Source of the DNA: Lysobacter silvisoli | GTDB taxonomy: Bacteria > Pseudomonadota > Gammaproteobacteria > Xanthomonadales > Xanthomonadaceae | Direction: 5' to 3' | NCBI RefSeq assembly: GCF_003382365.1 | Contig: NZ_QTSU01000001.1 | Location: 2,108,001 to 2,172,000, forward strand | DNA length: 64,000 bases | Shown: positions 27,361-34,945 of the stretch, one piece after another | How the letters are laid out: the number at the start of each line of letters is the position of its first letter | Numbering within the stretch: position 1 is the first letter of the stretch | Program-made: the position numbers and the translations under genes | Notes under the pieces: generated by a model | Told to the model about the DNA's origin: nothing | Seen by the model: only the letters and a program-made list of their open reading frames with translations | Databases searched by the model: none

Positions 27361-29289
27361 ATGGCCGACGACGCCGCCCACGACGAGATCGTGACCCAGA
27401 TGGGGCTGATGCTGACCCAGATGAAGGGGCTGCACGGCACCCTGGAACAGGTCGCCCAGGCCACCGTGCGCTATGCCGGCTTCGCCTTCGCCGAGGCGTT
27501 CACGCCGGGCGGCCGCTTCGGCGCGCCGCCGATGCGCGGCGGCGCCCTGCTGGTGCACGTGAACAACCTGCGCGACCTGGTCGCCAGCAGCGGCATCGCC
27601 GGCTTCTTCGAAGGCCTGCTGGGCGGCATCGGCCGCTTCTTCGGCGGCCTGTTCGGCGGGCTCATCGGCGGCACCATCGCCGGCGTGGCCTTGCCGGTGA
27701 TGATCTGGAAGATCGAATCCATCGTCTCCAAGCTGCAGAACATCCTCGAGCGGCTGGGCATAGGCAAGGACAAACCGGCCGCCGCCGGCACCGGCGCGAC
27801 CACGCCCACCGACGCCGCCGCCGAGACCGCGGCCCGGTCCCAGCCCACCGCTTCGGTCGCCGGCGAACCGCTGACCGATCAGATCGGCGAGTTCCGCGAA
27901 ATCCTCAGCCTGCTCACCGGCCTGTTCGAGGCCGCCGGCAGCGGCGGCAGCGGCGGCGGCGGTTCGCCCGCGCCCGAGCGCGTGCAGGCCTCGCTCACGC
28001 CGCAGCACGAGCGCTGGATGGCGATGCTGCGCTCGGTCGAGAACGTGGTCGGCGGCGTCACCCGCATCATCAACGGCCTGATCATCCTGGTGCCGATGAT
28101 CGTGGGCAGCCTGGCCCTGCTGTTCTCCAAGCTCGACACCTTCAAGCTGGCCGTGGTCGAGATCCTGCAGTTCCTGGTGCGCAACGTGCTGCTCTTGCGC
28201 GGCGTGGTGCTGGTGACCGTGTTCGACCTGCTGGGCGTGGTCGCGCGCCTAGCCGCCGGCCTGGCGCAGATCATCGGCGAGATGCTGCAGGGCATCCTGA
28301 CCAGCCTGTTCGACATCGCCGGCACCGTGCTGGAGGGCGCGCTGGCGGTGTTCCAGTTCCTGGCCGGCGGCTTGCAACGCGTGGTCAACGGCATGCTGCG
28401 CTGGCTGGTGGATACGCTGTTCATCACCCTGGCGCGCTTCAGCGACCTGCGCGTGTTCCGCCTGATCACCCACCTGATCCAGGTGATGCCGGCGGTGCTG
28501 CCGCCGCTGTACGAACTGCTGCGCAACAAGGGCACCACCGCCAGCGGCGCGCCGGTGAGCGCACCGCTCACGCCCACCCAACTGGCCGACCTCAGCGCGG
28601 CCGCGGCGCTGCCGCTGCCGCCGCCGGTCACCCCGTCCACCGCGCTGCCGTCCTCGCTGCTGCCGGCCATGCCCGACCCGGCTGCGCTGGCCGCGCCGCC
28701 GGCCGCGCTGGCCACGCTGCGCACGCAGATGAACGACCTGCGCACCGGCCTGCTCGCGGGCGTGTCGGCGCTGACCGGCAGCGTGGCCACCGGCTTCGCC
28801 GCGCTGTCGGCGCGTTTCGATTCGATGATCTCCACCGAACTGGACCGCAGCCGCAGCGACTACGCCGCCAACCTGGAAGCGGTGCGCGCGCGTTCCAGCG
28901 AGTTCGCCACCGCCTTCGCCGAAGCCGAACGCGCGGTGCGCGAACGTCCCGAAACCGGCCTGGAAGCGATCGCGCGCGCCTACGAAACCTGGCTGTCCGG
29001 CGACGGCCTTCGCACCTTGCTGGACCAGATCACCCAGCAGTTCTCCTCCACCCCGGCCACCGCCGGCGATTCGATCCCCGGCCGCATCGTCGGCGAAGCG
29101 GTCGATCGCCCGCGCGCCTCGATCGAAATCCAGGAAGTGATCATCGACCTGACCGCGGCCTCGCCCGGCGGCGGCGACGGCGGCGTCGGCCCGCTGCCTT
29201 CGCCGGAACTGATGTACGCACAGCTGCTGCAGTACCAGCGCGAGCTGGCCCAGCGCGGCTCCGACGACCCCATGCTCCTGCCCGCCTGA
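27361..29289 (+). CDS. Large hydrophobic helical protein with glycine zipper (third of three)
   Basis: Protein of 642 aa, not recognised. It carries a glycine-zipper stretch near residues 80-107 (GLLGGIGRFFGGLFGGLIGG), a motif seen in membrane-inserting helices. A Gly/Ser linker lies near 195-205. Further hydrophobic helices (ILVPMIVGSLALLFSKLDTF, LLLRGVVLVTVFDLLGVVAR) lead to a Pro/Ala linker and a soluble helical C-terminal region with DSMISTELDRSRSDY. It starts 3 nt after the second protein. Together the three replace the single tape measure of Afp/PVC clusters. Confidence 0.65.
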   Translation: MADDAAHDEIVTQMGLMLTQMKGLHGTLEQVAQATVRYAGFAFAEAFTPGGRFGAPPMRGGALLVHVNNLRDLVASSGIAGFFEGLLGGIGRFFGGLFGGLIGGTIAGVALPVMIWKIESIVSKLQNILERLGIGKDKPAAAGTGATTPTDAAAETAARSQPTASVAGEPLTDQIGEFREILSLLTGLFEAAGSGGSGGGGSPAPERVQASLTPQHERWMAMLRSVENVVGGVTRIINGLIILVPMIVGSLALLFSKLDTFKLAVVEILQFLVRNVLLLRGVVLVTVFDLLGVVARLAAGLAQIIGEMLQGILTSLFDIAGTVLEGALAVFQFLAGGLQRVVNGMLRWLVDTLFITLARFSDLRVFRLITHLIQVMPAVLPPLYELLRNKGTTASGAPVSAPLTPTQLADLSAAAALPLPPPVTPSTALPSSLLPAMPDPAALAAPPAALATLRTQMNDLRTGLLAGVSALTGSVATGFAALSARFDSMISTELDRSRSDYAANLEAVRARSSEFATAFAEAERAVRERPETGLEAIARAYETWLSGDGLRTLLDQITQQFSSTPATAGDSIPGRIVGEAVDRPRASIEIQEVIIDLTAASPGGGDGGVGPLPSPELMYAQLLQYQRELAQRGSDDPMLLPA

Positions 29290-29300
29290 GGACGCCCGCC

Positions 29301-30044
29301 ATGGCCTACGGATATCTCGCCTGCTGGAACAGCCTGCCGCCGCTGGTGTTCCGCTTCCAGTTCAACCCCGAGTCGCTGACCGAGAAGCGCGGCTACAAGT
29401 ACACCGACGTCGAAAACTTCGGCAACTGGGCCTTCGACAAGACCTCCGCCGCGCTCAGCGCCAGCCAGCCCTGGTACGTGAAGCTGGCCACGGCGCCGGC
29501 CGGCGCGCTGGAAGACCTCAAGGAATTCGGCCCGCAGCTGGTGCGCACCCATCCGCTGGAAGCCGGCTGCGGCGAGCCGCGCACCTTCGCCCTGGACTTC
29601 GTCCTCGACGGCAAGGTCAAGCCCGAAGGTTCCACCGCCGAGGTCGGCAACCTCTACGACGGCGACATCTCGCCCGACCTGGCCCTGCTGCGCTCCTTCG
29701 TCAACCCCGGCGTGGACGTGGGCAGCCTGGTGGAGTGGATCAGCAGCGGTTTCGAAAAGACCTTCTCGCCGCCGCTGTGCACGCTGATCTACGGCGGCGT
29801 CAACACCGACTGCGTGATGGAAAACCTGAGCATCAAGATCACCCGCTTCAATCCCGACACCTCGCCCTCGCGCGCCGAGATCAGCGTCAGCCTGAAGCAG
29901 CAGACCAAGGCGATCTCGCCGCTGGTGGAAACCATCGAACGCTACGTCAACGTCGCCCGCACCATGGGCCGTTCCGGCTACGGCATGGACTACGTCAACG
30001 TGCTGCCGGGCGCGTCGGTCATCAAGCACATCTTCGATCTGTGA
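29301..30044 (+). CDS. CIS tube / tube-initiator protein (Pvc7 N-terminal-like)
   Basis: Protein of 247 aa matching the CIS tube adaptor domain that links tube and hub. Family features are the N-terminal FRFQFNPESLTEKRGYKYTD, the central PRTFALDFVLDGKV, and the C-terminal PPLCTLIYGG...ENLSIKITRFNPDTSPSRAEI. In Afp/PVC this domain and LysM are fused in one protein; here LysM is encoded separately by the next gene, 12 bp downstream. Confidence 0.88.
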   Translation: MAYGYLACWNSLPPLVFRFQFNPESLTEKRGYKYTDVENFGNWAFDKTSAALSASQPWYVKLATAPAGALEDLKEFGPQLVRTHPLEAGCGEPRTFALDFVLDGKVKPEGSTAEVGNLYDGDISPDLALLRSFVNPGVDVGSLVEWISSGFEKTFSPPLCTLIYGGVNTDCVMENLSIKITRFNPDTSPSRAEISVSLKQQTKAISPLVETIERYVNVARTMGRSGYGMDYVNVLPGASVIKHIFDL

Positions 30045-30056
30045 GGACTTAAGCGC

Positions 30057-30377
30057 ATGCCCGTTTCCGCACGATCGCGATACGCCCTGTCGGCGCCGAT
30101 GCAGGCCCCCGACGCCGAAGGCGAGCCGCGCACCGCCCTGCCGATCCGCCGCCACGAGGGCGTGCCGGCCAATTCGGCGCGCTACGCGCACCTGGTCACC
30201 GGCGCCGAATCGCTGGAATACCTGGCCTGGCGCTACCAGGGCTCCAGCGAAGGCTGGTGGCGCCTGGCCGACGCCAACCCGCTGCGCTTTCCGCTGGACT
30301 GGCGGCCCGGCGACCAGCTCGACGTGGCCTCCGGCGGCAACGCGCCGGGCCTGGTCACCCGCGACCGGCGCTTCTGA
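30057..30377 (+). CDS. LysM-domain baseplate protein
   Basis: Protein of 106 aa with a single LysM-type module in its C-terminal half (ESLEYLAWRYQGSSEGWWRLADANPLRFP, then DWRPGDQLDV). In contractile systems this module clamps the hub to the baseplate, as gp53 or tail protein X does. It lies between the tube-initiator and the hub genes, which supports that role. Confidence 0.88.
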   Translation: MPVSARSRYALSAPMQAPDAEGEPRTALPIRRHEGVPANSARYAHLVTGAESLEYLAWRYQGSSEGWWRLADANPLRFPLDWRPGDQLDVASGGNAPGLVTRDRRF

Positions 30378-30386
30378 GGACCGGCC

Positions 30387-31508
30387 ATGAGCGACAGCCG
30401 CCAGCCGTACAAGCGCGTGCACCTGCAGGGCATCGACATCAGCGCCAACGTGCGCAGTGCCGAGGTCGAGGACAACGACCGCCTGATCGACAAGGCGGTG
30501 GTGGTGCTCAACGACCCCAGCGGCAGCGGCAGCGAAGCGCCGCGCGAGGGCAACACCCTGCTGGTGGACCTGGGCTGGGGCGAGAACCACGCGGTGCTGT
30601 TCGAAGGCGAGGTCACCCAGATCGCCAACTCGGCCGCCGGCTGCGATCCCAAGCAAGTCACGATCACCGCGCTGGACCTGTCCTACCGCATCCGCAAGCG
30701 CCCGTTCCGCGCCACCCACCACGTGGGCACGCTGAGCGCGATCCTGCGCAGCATCGTCACCCGCGAGCCCACCACCGGCATCGAGGTCGGCCAGATCGAA
30801 CCGGCCACCGATCCGGAATTCACCGAGGCCGCGCCGCTGCGCCAGACCACCCAGAACGACTGGGACTTCATCGTGCTGCTGGCGCGGCGCTATTCCTGCC
30901 GCGCCTTCGTCGAGTACAACGGCGGCGCGTCCAAGTTCTATTTCATTCCGGTCTCGCGCCTGCTCGAAGGCGAGGCCATGGGCACCCTGGCCGCCACCGG
31001 CATGGCCGGGCGCATCACCCGTTTTTCCTACGAGCGCACCGCCAGTTCCGCTTCGGCGCGGCGCGGCACCTCCACGGTCGATCCGATCAGCGGCGACACC
31101 GTGACCACCACCGCACCGCCGGCGCCGGCCGAGCCGGCGCACACGCCCAGCGCGACCACCGCCGAGACCGGCGGCGCGGCGCTGGACAGCGCGCTCAGCG
31201 TGGCCGGCGAAGCCACCGAGACGCCGCAGAGCCAACGCCCCGAAACCTTCGCCCACGGCACGCCGTCCAGCCCGGACCGCGCCGCCACCGACACCGCGCA
31301 GGACCCGACCATGTCGCTGGGCTTCACCGCCCGCGGCGCCTGCGTGGGCACGGTGATGCTGCGCGCCAAGGGCTCGGTCGACGTGGCCGGCGTCAGCGGC
31401 TGGGGCGCGGGCCGCTGGTACGTGCGCAAGGTCAAGCATGCGGTGCGCACCGTGTCCGGCGGCGGCATGTCGCCCGGCTACACCTCCGAATTCGAGCTCA
31501 CCCGCTAG
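30387..31508 (+). CDS. Baseplate hub protein (late control D / VgrG N-terminal-like)
   Basis: Hub subunit of 373 aa related to P2 gpD, T4 gp27 and the first part of VgrG. Typical segments are LQGIDISANVRSAEVEDNDR near the start, KQVTITALDLSYRIRKRPFRATH, SAILRSIVTREP and QNDWDFIVLLARRYSCRAFV. A low-complexity Ala/Thr/Pro linker (about residues 225-305) precedes the last domain, GSVDVAGVSGWGAGRWYVRKVKHAV. It forms the trimeric base onto which the separate gp5-like spike fits. Confidence 0.9.
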   Translation: MSDSRQPYKRVHLQGIDISANVRSAEVEDNDRLIDKAVVVLNDPSGSGSEAPREGNTLLVDLGWGENHAVLFEGEVTQIANSAAGCDPKQVTITALDLSYRIRKRPFRATHHVGTLSAILRSIVTREPTTGIEVGQIEPATDPEFTEAAPLRQTTQNDWDFIVLLARRYSCRAFVEYNGGASKFYFIPVSRLLEGEAMGTLAATGMAGRITRFSYERTASSASARRGTSTVDPISGDTVTTTAPPAPAEPAHTPSATTAETGGAALDSALSVAGEATETPQSQRPETFAHGTPSSPDRAATDTAQDPTMSLGFTARGACVGTVMLRAKGSVDVAGVSGWGAGRWYVRKVKHAVRTVSGGGMSPGYTSEFELTR

Positions 31509-31515
31509 GACGCCC

Positions 31516-32310
31516 ATGAACGCCATCCACCGCCACGCCGAACGCTGGTACGGCAAATACAGCGGCACCGTCACCGGCAACGAGGACGACGACAAGCAAG
31601 GCTGCGTCATGGTCACCGTACCGGCGATCTTCGGGCCCGAGCTGGCGGTGAAGGCGCGTCCGTGCTTCCCCTACGGCCATTTCTTCGTGCCGCCGGTGGG
31701 CGCCAAGGTCTGGGTGGAATTCGAGGGCGGCGACCCCGAGTTCGCGATCTGGGTCGGCACCTGGTACCCCAAGACCGCCACGCCGGAGGAAAGCCGCGTC
31801 ACCCCGCCCGACAACCGGGTGATCCAGACCGCCAGCGGCCACACCATCGAGCTCAACGACACCAGCGACACCGCGCGCGTGGTGATCCGGCACAAGGACA
31901 ACTCGTTCCTGGCCATCGACGAGAAAGGCAGCGTGGTGGTGTCGAACAAGAGCGGCTCCACCCTCTATCTCAACGCCGACAAGGGCGAAGCCTCGCTGAT
32001 GTCGGAACAGGGGCACGTGCTGGCGATGAACGCCGACGGCGTGGTGCTGATGAACAAGGACGGCGCCAGCCTGGACCTCACCGGCGACACCGTGCGCATC
32101 ACCGCCGCCAACATCCTGCTCGAAGGCACCACCGTGTCGGTGGGCTCCGGCGCCAGCGAACCGACCCTGCTGGCCAAGCAGTTCGACCTCCTGTGGAAGC
32201 AGTTCATGTTCCACACTCACCCTTCGGCGATGGGCCCCACCGGCCCGGCCACGCCGCCGGCGCTGCTGGTGCCGCAACAGCACTTCAGCGCTTCGGTGCT
32301 GGTGAAGTGA
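31516..32310 (+). CDS. Spike protein (gp5/baseplate assembly protein V-like)
   Basis: Protein of 264 aa. Residues about 10-95 are the OB-fold of gpV/gp5/VgrG spikes (GKYSGTVTGNEDDDKQGCVMVTVP, FVPPVGAKVWVEFEGGDPEF, WVGTWYPK). The middle is a regular series of short strands (RVVIRHKDNSFLAIDEKGSV, STLYLNADKGEASLM, GHVLAMNADGVVLMNKDG) expected to form a triple-stranded beta-helix needle. It ends with a short helical tail. No extra enzymatic domain is fused. Confidence 0.92.
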   Translation: MNAIHRHAERWYGKYSGTVTGNEDDDKQGCVMVTVPAIFGPELAVKARPCFPYGHFFVPPVGAKVWVEFEGGDPEFAIWVGTWYPKTATPEESRVTPPDNRVIQTASGHTIELNDTSDTARVVIRHKDNSFLAIDEKGSVVVSNKSGSTLYLNADKGEASLMSEQGHVLAMNADGVVLMNKDGASLDLTGDTVRITAANILLEGTTVSVGSGASEPTLLAKQFDLLWKQFMFHTHPSAMGPTGPATPPALLVPQQHFSASVLVK

Positions 32311-32323
32311 GGAGCGCGCGCGC

Positions 32324-32680
32324 ATGAGCCGTTGCACCTTCCCCGAACTGCCGATCCCGCTGTCGCTGCCGCCGTTGCCGCCGCTGCCGGTGCCGCCGTC
32401 GCTGCCGGCCTTGCCCGCGCTGCCGGAACTGCCCGCCCTGCCCGGCCTGGCGCTGCCCACGCTGCCGATCGCGATCAGCCTGCCGCCGCTGCCGCCCTTG
32501 CCGGTGCCGCCTGCGCTGCCAGCGTTGCCCGCGTTGCCGGCATTGCCGGACCTGCCCGGTCTGGCGCTGCCGACCTTGCCGATCGCGATCACCTTGCCGC
32601 CGCTGCCGCCCTTGCCCGTGCCGCCTTCGCTGCCCGCGCTGCCGGCGCTGCCCACCCTGCCGCCCTGCCCTTTGGACTGA
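32324..32680 (+). CDS. Leu-Pro repeat protein at the PAAR position
   Basis: Protein of 118 aa made of two 38-aa repeats and a partial third, each a chain of LPxLPxLP triplets (unit start LPIAISLPPLPPLPVPPALP). One Cys lies near each end. It stands exactly where Afp10/Pvc10-type PAAR spike tips are encoded, between the spike and gp25 genes, but has no PAAR motif. It may be a tip, a spike extension or a linker. The DNA is likewise a 114-bp tandem repeat. The open frame, the ATG 14 bp after the spike stop and its place in the operon support real coding. Confidence 0.65.
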   Translation: MSRCTFPELPIPLSLPPLPPLPVPPSLPALPALPELPALPGLALPTLPIAISLPPLPPLPVPPALPALPALPALPDLPGLALPTLPIAITLPPLPPLPVPPSLPALPALPTLPPCPLD

Positions 32681-32684
32681 TGCC

Positions 32685-32930
32685 ATGGCCCTGGACCGCA
32701 ACACCATGGAAAGCACGCTGGCCGGTGTCTTGCGCACCAACTTCCAGAAGGGCGTGGACGAGGAATGGAGCGGCGACGACGCGGCCAATGCCATGGCCAA
32801 GGCGATCGCCGACGTGGTCCATGCCTACGTCAGCGCCGCGCGCGTGACCGGAGTGCAGTCGCAAGTACGTGATAACGGCAACGTGGTGATAGGTAGCGCC
32901 ACCCAGACCGGCGACGTCGGACTGAGCTGA
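32685..32930 (+). CDS. Small protein of unknown function, between Leu-Pro repeat gene and gp25
   Basis: Protein of 81 aa, not recognised. The first 55 residues are two amphipathic helices (NTMESTLAGVLRTNFQKGVD, DAANAMAKAIADVVHAYVSA). The rest is a short beta-rich tail ending VIGSATQTGDVGLS. It begins 5 nt after the upstream stop and ends 15 nt before gp25, so it belongs to the baseplate block of the operon. Confidence 0.7.
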   Translation: MALDRNTMESTLAGVLRTNFQKGVDEEWSGDDAANAMAKAIADVVHAYVSAARVTGVQSQVRDNGNVVIGSATQTGDVGLS

Positions 32931-32944
32931 GGAGAACCACCGAC

Positions 32945-33304
32945 ATGGACAAGGTCATGGGTTTCGCATTTCCCTTCGCCCTCGCCGAAGGCGGCGTCAA
33001 GCGCGCCGACGGCCACGACAAGATCCGCCAGAACATCCGCGCGCTGCTGGCCACGCGTTTCGGCGAGCGGGTGATGCTGCGCGAATACGGCACCCGCATC
33101 CACTCGCTGGTGCACGACCCCAACGACGAGGCCATGGCCGTGCTGGTCAAGCGCCAGCTGCAGGAATGCATGCTGGCCTGGGAGCCGCGCGTGCTGGTCA
33201 CCAACATCTCGTTCGAACGCCGCGAGGCCGAGCTTTACGTGCGCCTCGACTACACCCACACCAGCGAACCGAGCACGGATTCGCTGCTGGTTCCGCTGGC
33301 TTGA
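32945..33304 (+). CDS. gp25-like baseplate wedge protein
   Basis: Protein of 119 aa of the GPW/gp25 family (Afp9/TssE-like), which nucleates sheath polymerisation at the baseplate. Family marks are DKIRQNIRALLATRFGERVMLREYGTRI (residues about 22-50), the KRQLQECMLAWEPRV helix and the final ELYVRLDYT strand. The EPR motif (in WEPRV) that contacts the sheath handshake is present. Confidence 0.93.
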   Translation: MDKVMGFAFPFALAEGGVKRADGHDKIRQNIRALLATRFGERVMLREYGTRIHSLVHDPNDEAMAVLVKRQLQECMLAWEPRVLVTNISFERREAELYVRLDYTHTSEPSTDSLLVPLA

Positions 33305-33330
33305 CCGGCGGACCGCTCAGGAGCGACGAC

Positions 33331-34935
33331 ATGGCCGTCACCGACCCGCTGCCGCCGGCGATCGACTACACCAACAAGGACTACGCGTCCCTGCGCCGCG
33401 CCATGCTGGACCTGGCGCGCCTGCGCCTGCCGGAATGGACCGACCACACCCCGTCCGACCTGGGCGTGGTGCTCACCGACATGGTCGCCTACGTGGGCGA
33501 CGTGATCCTGTATTACCAGGACCGCATCGCCAGCGAACTGTTCCCCGGCACCGCGCGCGAACGCCGCAGCGTGCTGCAGCTGCTGCGCCTGATCGGCTAC
33601 GAACCCACGCCGCCGCTGCCGGCGCGCGCGGACCTGCTGCTGACCTTCTCGGTGCCGGTGGGGCCGGCGGTGATCGTGATCCCCAGCGGCGCGCAGTTCA
33701 TCGCCACCCAGCCCAGCGACGATCCGGCCACCTTCGAATACCTGGGCCCGGCGCTGTCGCTGGACCTGCATTCGGATCAGGTGCTGCCCGGCCTGGCCGC
33801 GGGCCAGGCCCAGTTCGTGCTGCCGGTGTCGCACAGCCGCAGCCTGCCGCCGACCCTGCTGGGTTCGTCCAGCGGCGAGCCCAACCAGAGCTTCCGCCTG
33901 CCGCACAAGCCGCCGATCCTGGAAAGCCTGGTCGTGGAAGTGGACGAAGGCGCGGGCTGGGTGCGCTGGGACCGCCGCGACAACTTCCTCTACAGCACCG
34001 GCCCCGACGGCCGCACCCTGCTGTCCACGCGCGATTCGCGCGACTACGTCTGCCAGTTCGACGAGAACGACGCCTGCAGCATCCTGTTCGGCGACAACGT
34101 CTTCGGCCGGGTGCCGCCGCGCGGCACCAACAACGTGCGCGCGACCTGCCGCGTCGGCGGCGGCGTGCGCGCCAACGTGCCGGCCAACACCATCACCCGC
34201 GCGGTCACGGCGCTGCCCAATTTGCTGTCGGTGAACAACCCCGCGCCCGCCGCCGGCGGCAGCGCCGCCGAAAGCAGCGAGACCGCGGTGCGCAACGGCC
34301 CCATGGTCTACCGCAGCGGCCGCCGCGCGGTCACGCCCGACGACTGCGTGGCCCTGGCCTACCGCGCCGGCGGCGTGGCCAAGGCGCGCGCGCGCAGCCG
34401 CAACTGGAACCAGATCGACCTGATCGTGGCGCCGCAGGGCGACAGCTGGCGGCCGGTGCCCGAAGCGCTGCGCACCGCGCTGCTGGCCTACTTCGAGGAC
34501 AAGCGCATGGCCGGCACCCAGCTGCGCGTGCTCGACGCCAGCCCCGCGCCGGTGTCGATCGCCATGAGCGTGCGCTACGACGCGCGCTACCAGCCCGACC
34601 CGCTGCGCCAGCAGATCTCCGACACGGTGGCGCGCTACCTGGCCTACGACGCGGTCGATTTCGGCCAGGCCCTGTACCCCAGCGACCTGTTCGCGCTGAT
34701 CGAGGCGATCCCCGGCGTGCTGTCGCTGGACATCTACCGCTTCAACCGCGCCGACCAGCCGGCGTCCACCCTGGACGAGGATCTGCGCCGCCACGACCTG
34801 CCGTCGATGGCCGAGCTGCCCGACTTCATCCGCAACGCGCTGCTGACCCGCAGCGCGGTGGCCAGCCGCGTCGACGTGGGCCCTTACGAGCTGCCGGTGC
34901 TGTCGCAGTTCGACATCAGCCTGCAGGTCGGTTGA
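33331..34935 (+). CDS. Baseplate wedge protein J (gpJ/Afp11-like)
   Basis: Baseplate protein of 534 aa, the main wedge component joining gp25 to the rim. The N-terminus is typical (YTNKDYASLRRAMLDLARLR, EWTDHTPSDLGVVLTDMVAYVGDVILYYQDR). The conserved core appears as DENDACSILFGDNVFGRVPPRG and RAVTPDDCVALAYRAGGVAKARA. The C-terminus ends in a DISLQVG strand. It is shorter than Afp11/Pvc11 and nearer to phage gpJ in size. Confidence 0.92.
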   Translation: MAVTDPLPPAIDYTNKDYASLRRAMLDLARLRLPEWTDHTPSDLGVVLTDMVAYVGDVILYYQDRIASELFPGTARERRSVLQLLRLIGYEPTPPLPARADLLLTFSVPVGPAVIVIPSGAQFIATQPSDDPATFEYLGPALSLDLHSDQVLPGLAAGQAQFVLPVSHSRSLPPTLLGSSSGEPNQSFRLPHKPPILESLVVEVDEGAGWVRWDRRDNFLYSTGPDGRTLLSTRDSRDYVCQFDENDACSILFGDNVFGRVPPRGTNNVRATCRVGGGVRANVPANTITRAVTALPNLLSVNNPAPAAGGSAAESSETAVRNGPMVYRSGRRAVTPDDCVALAYRAGGVAKARARSRNWNQIDLIVAPQGDSWRPVPEALRTALLAYFEDKRMAGTQLRVLDASPAPVSIAMSVRYDARYQPDPLRQQISDTVARYLAYDAVDFGQALYPSDLFALIEAIPGVLSLDIYRFNRADQPASTLDEDLRRHDLPSMAELPDFIRNALLTRSAVASRVDVGPYELPVLSQFDISLQVG

Positions 34936-34945
34936 GGAGGCCGGG

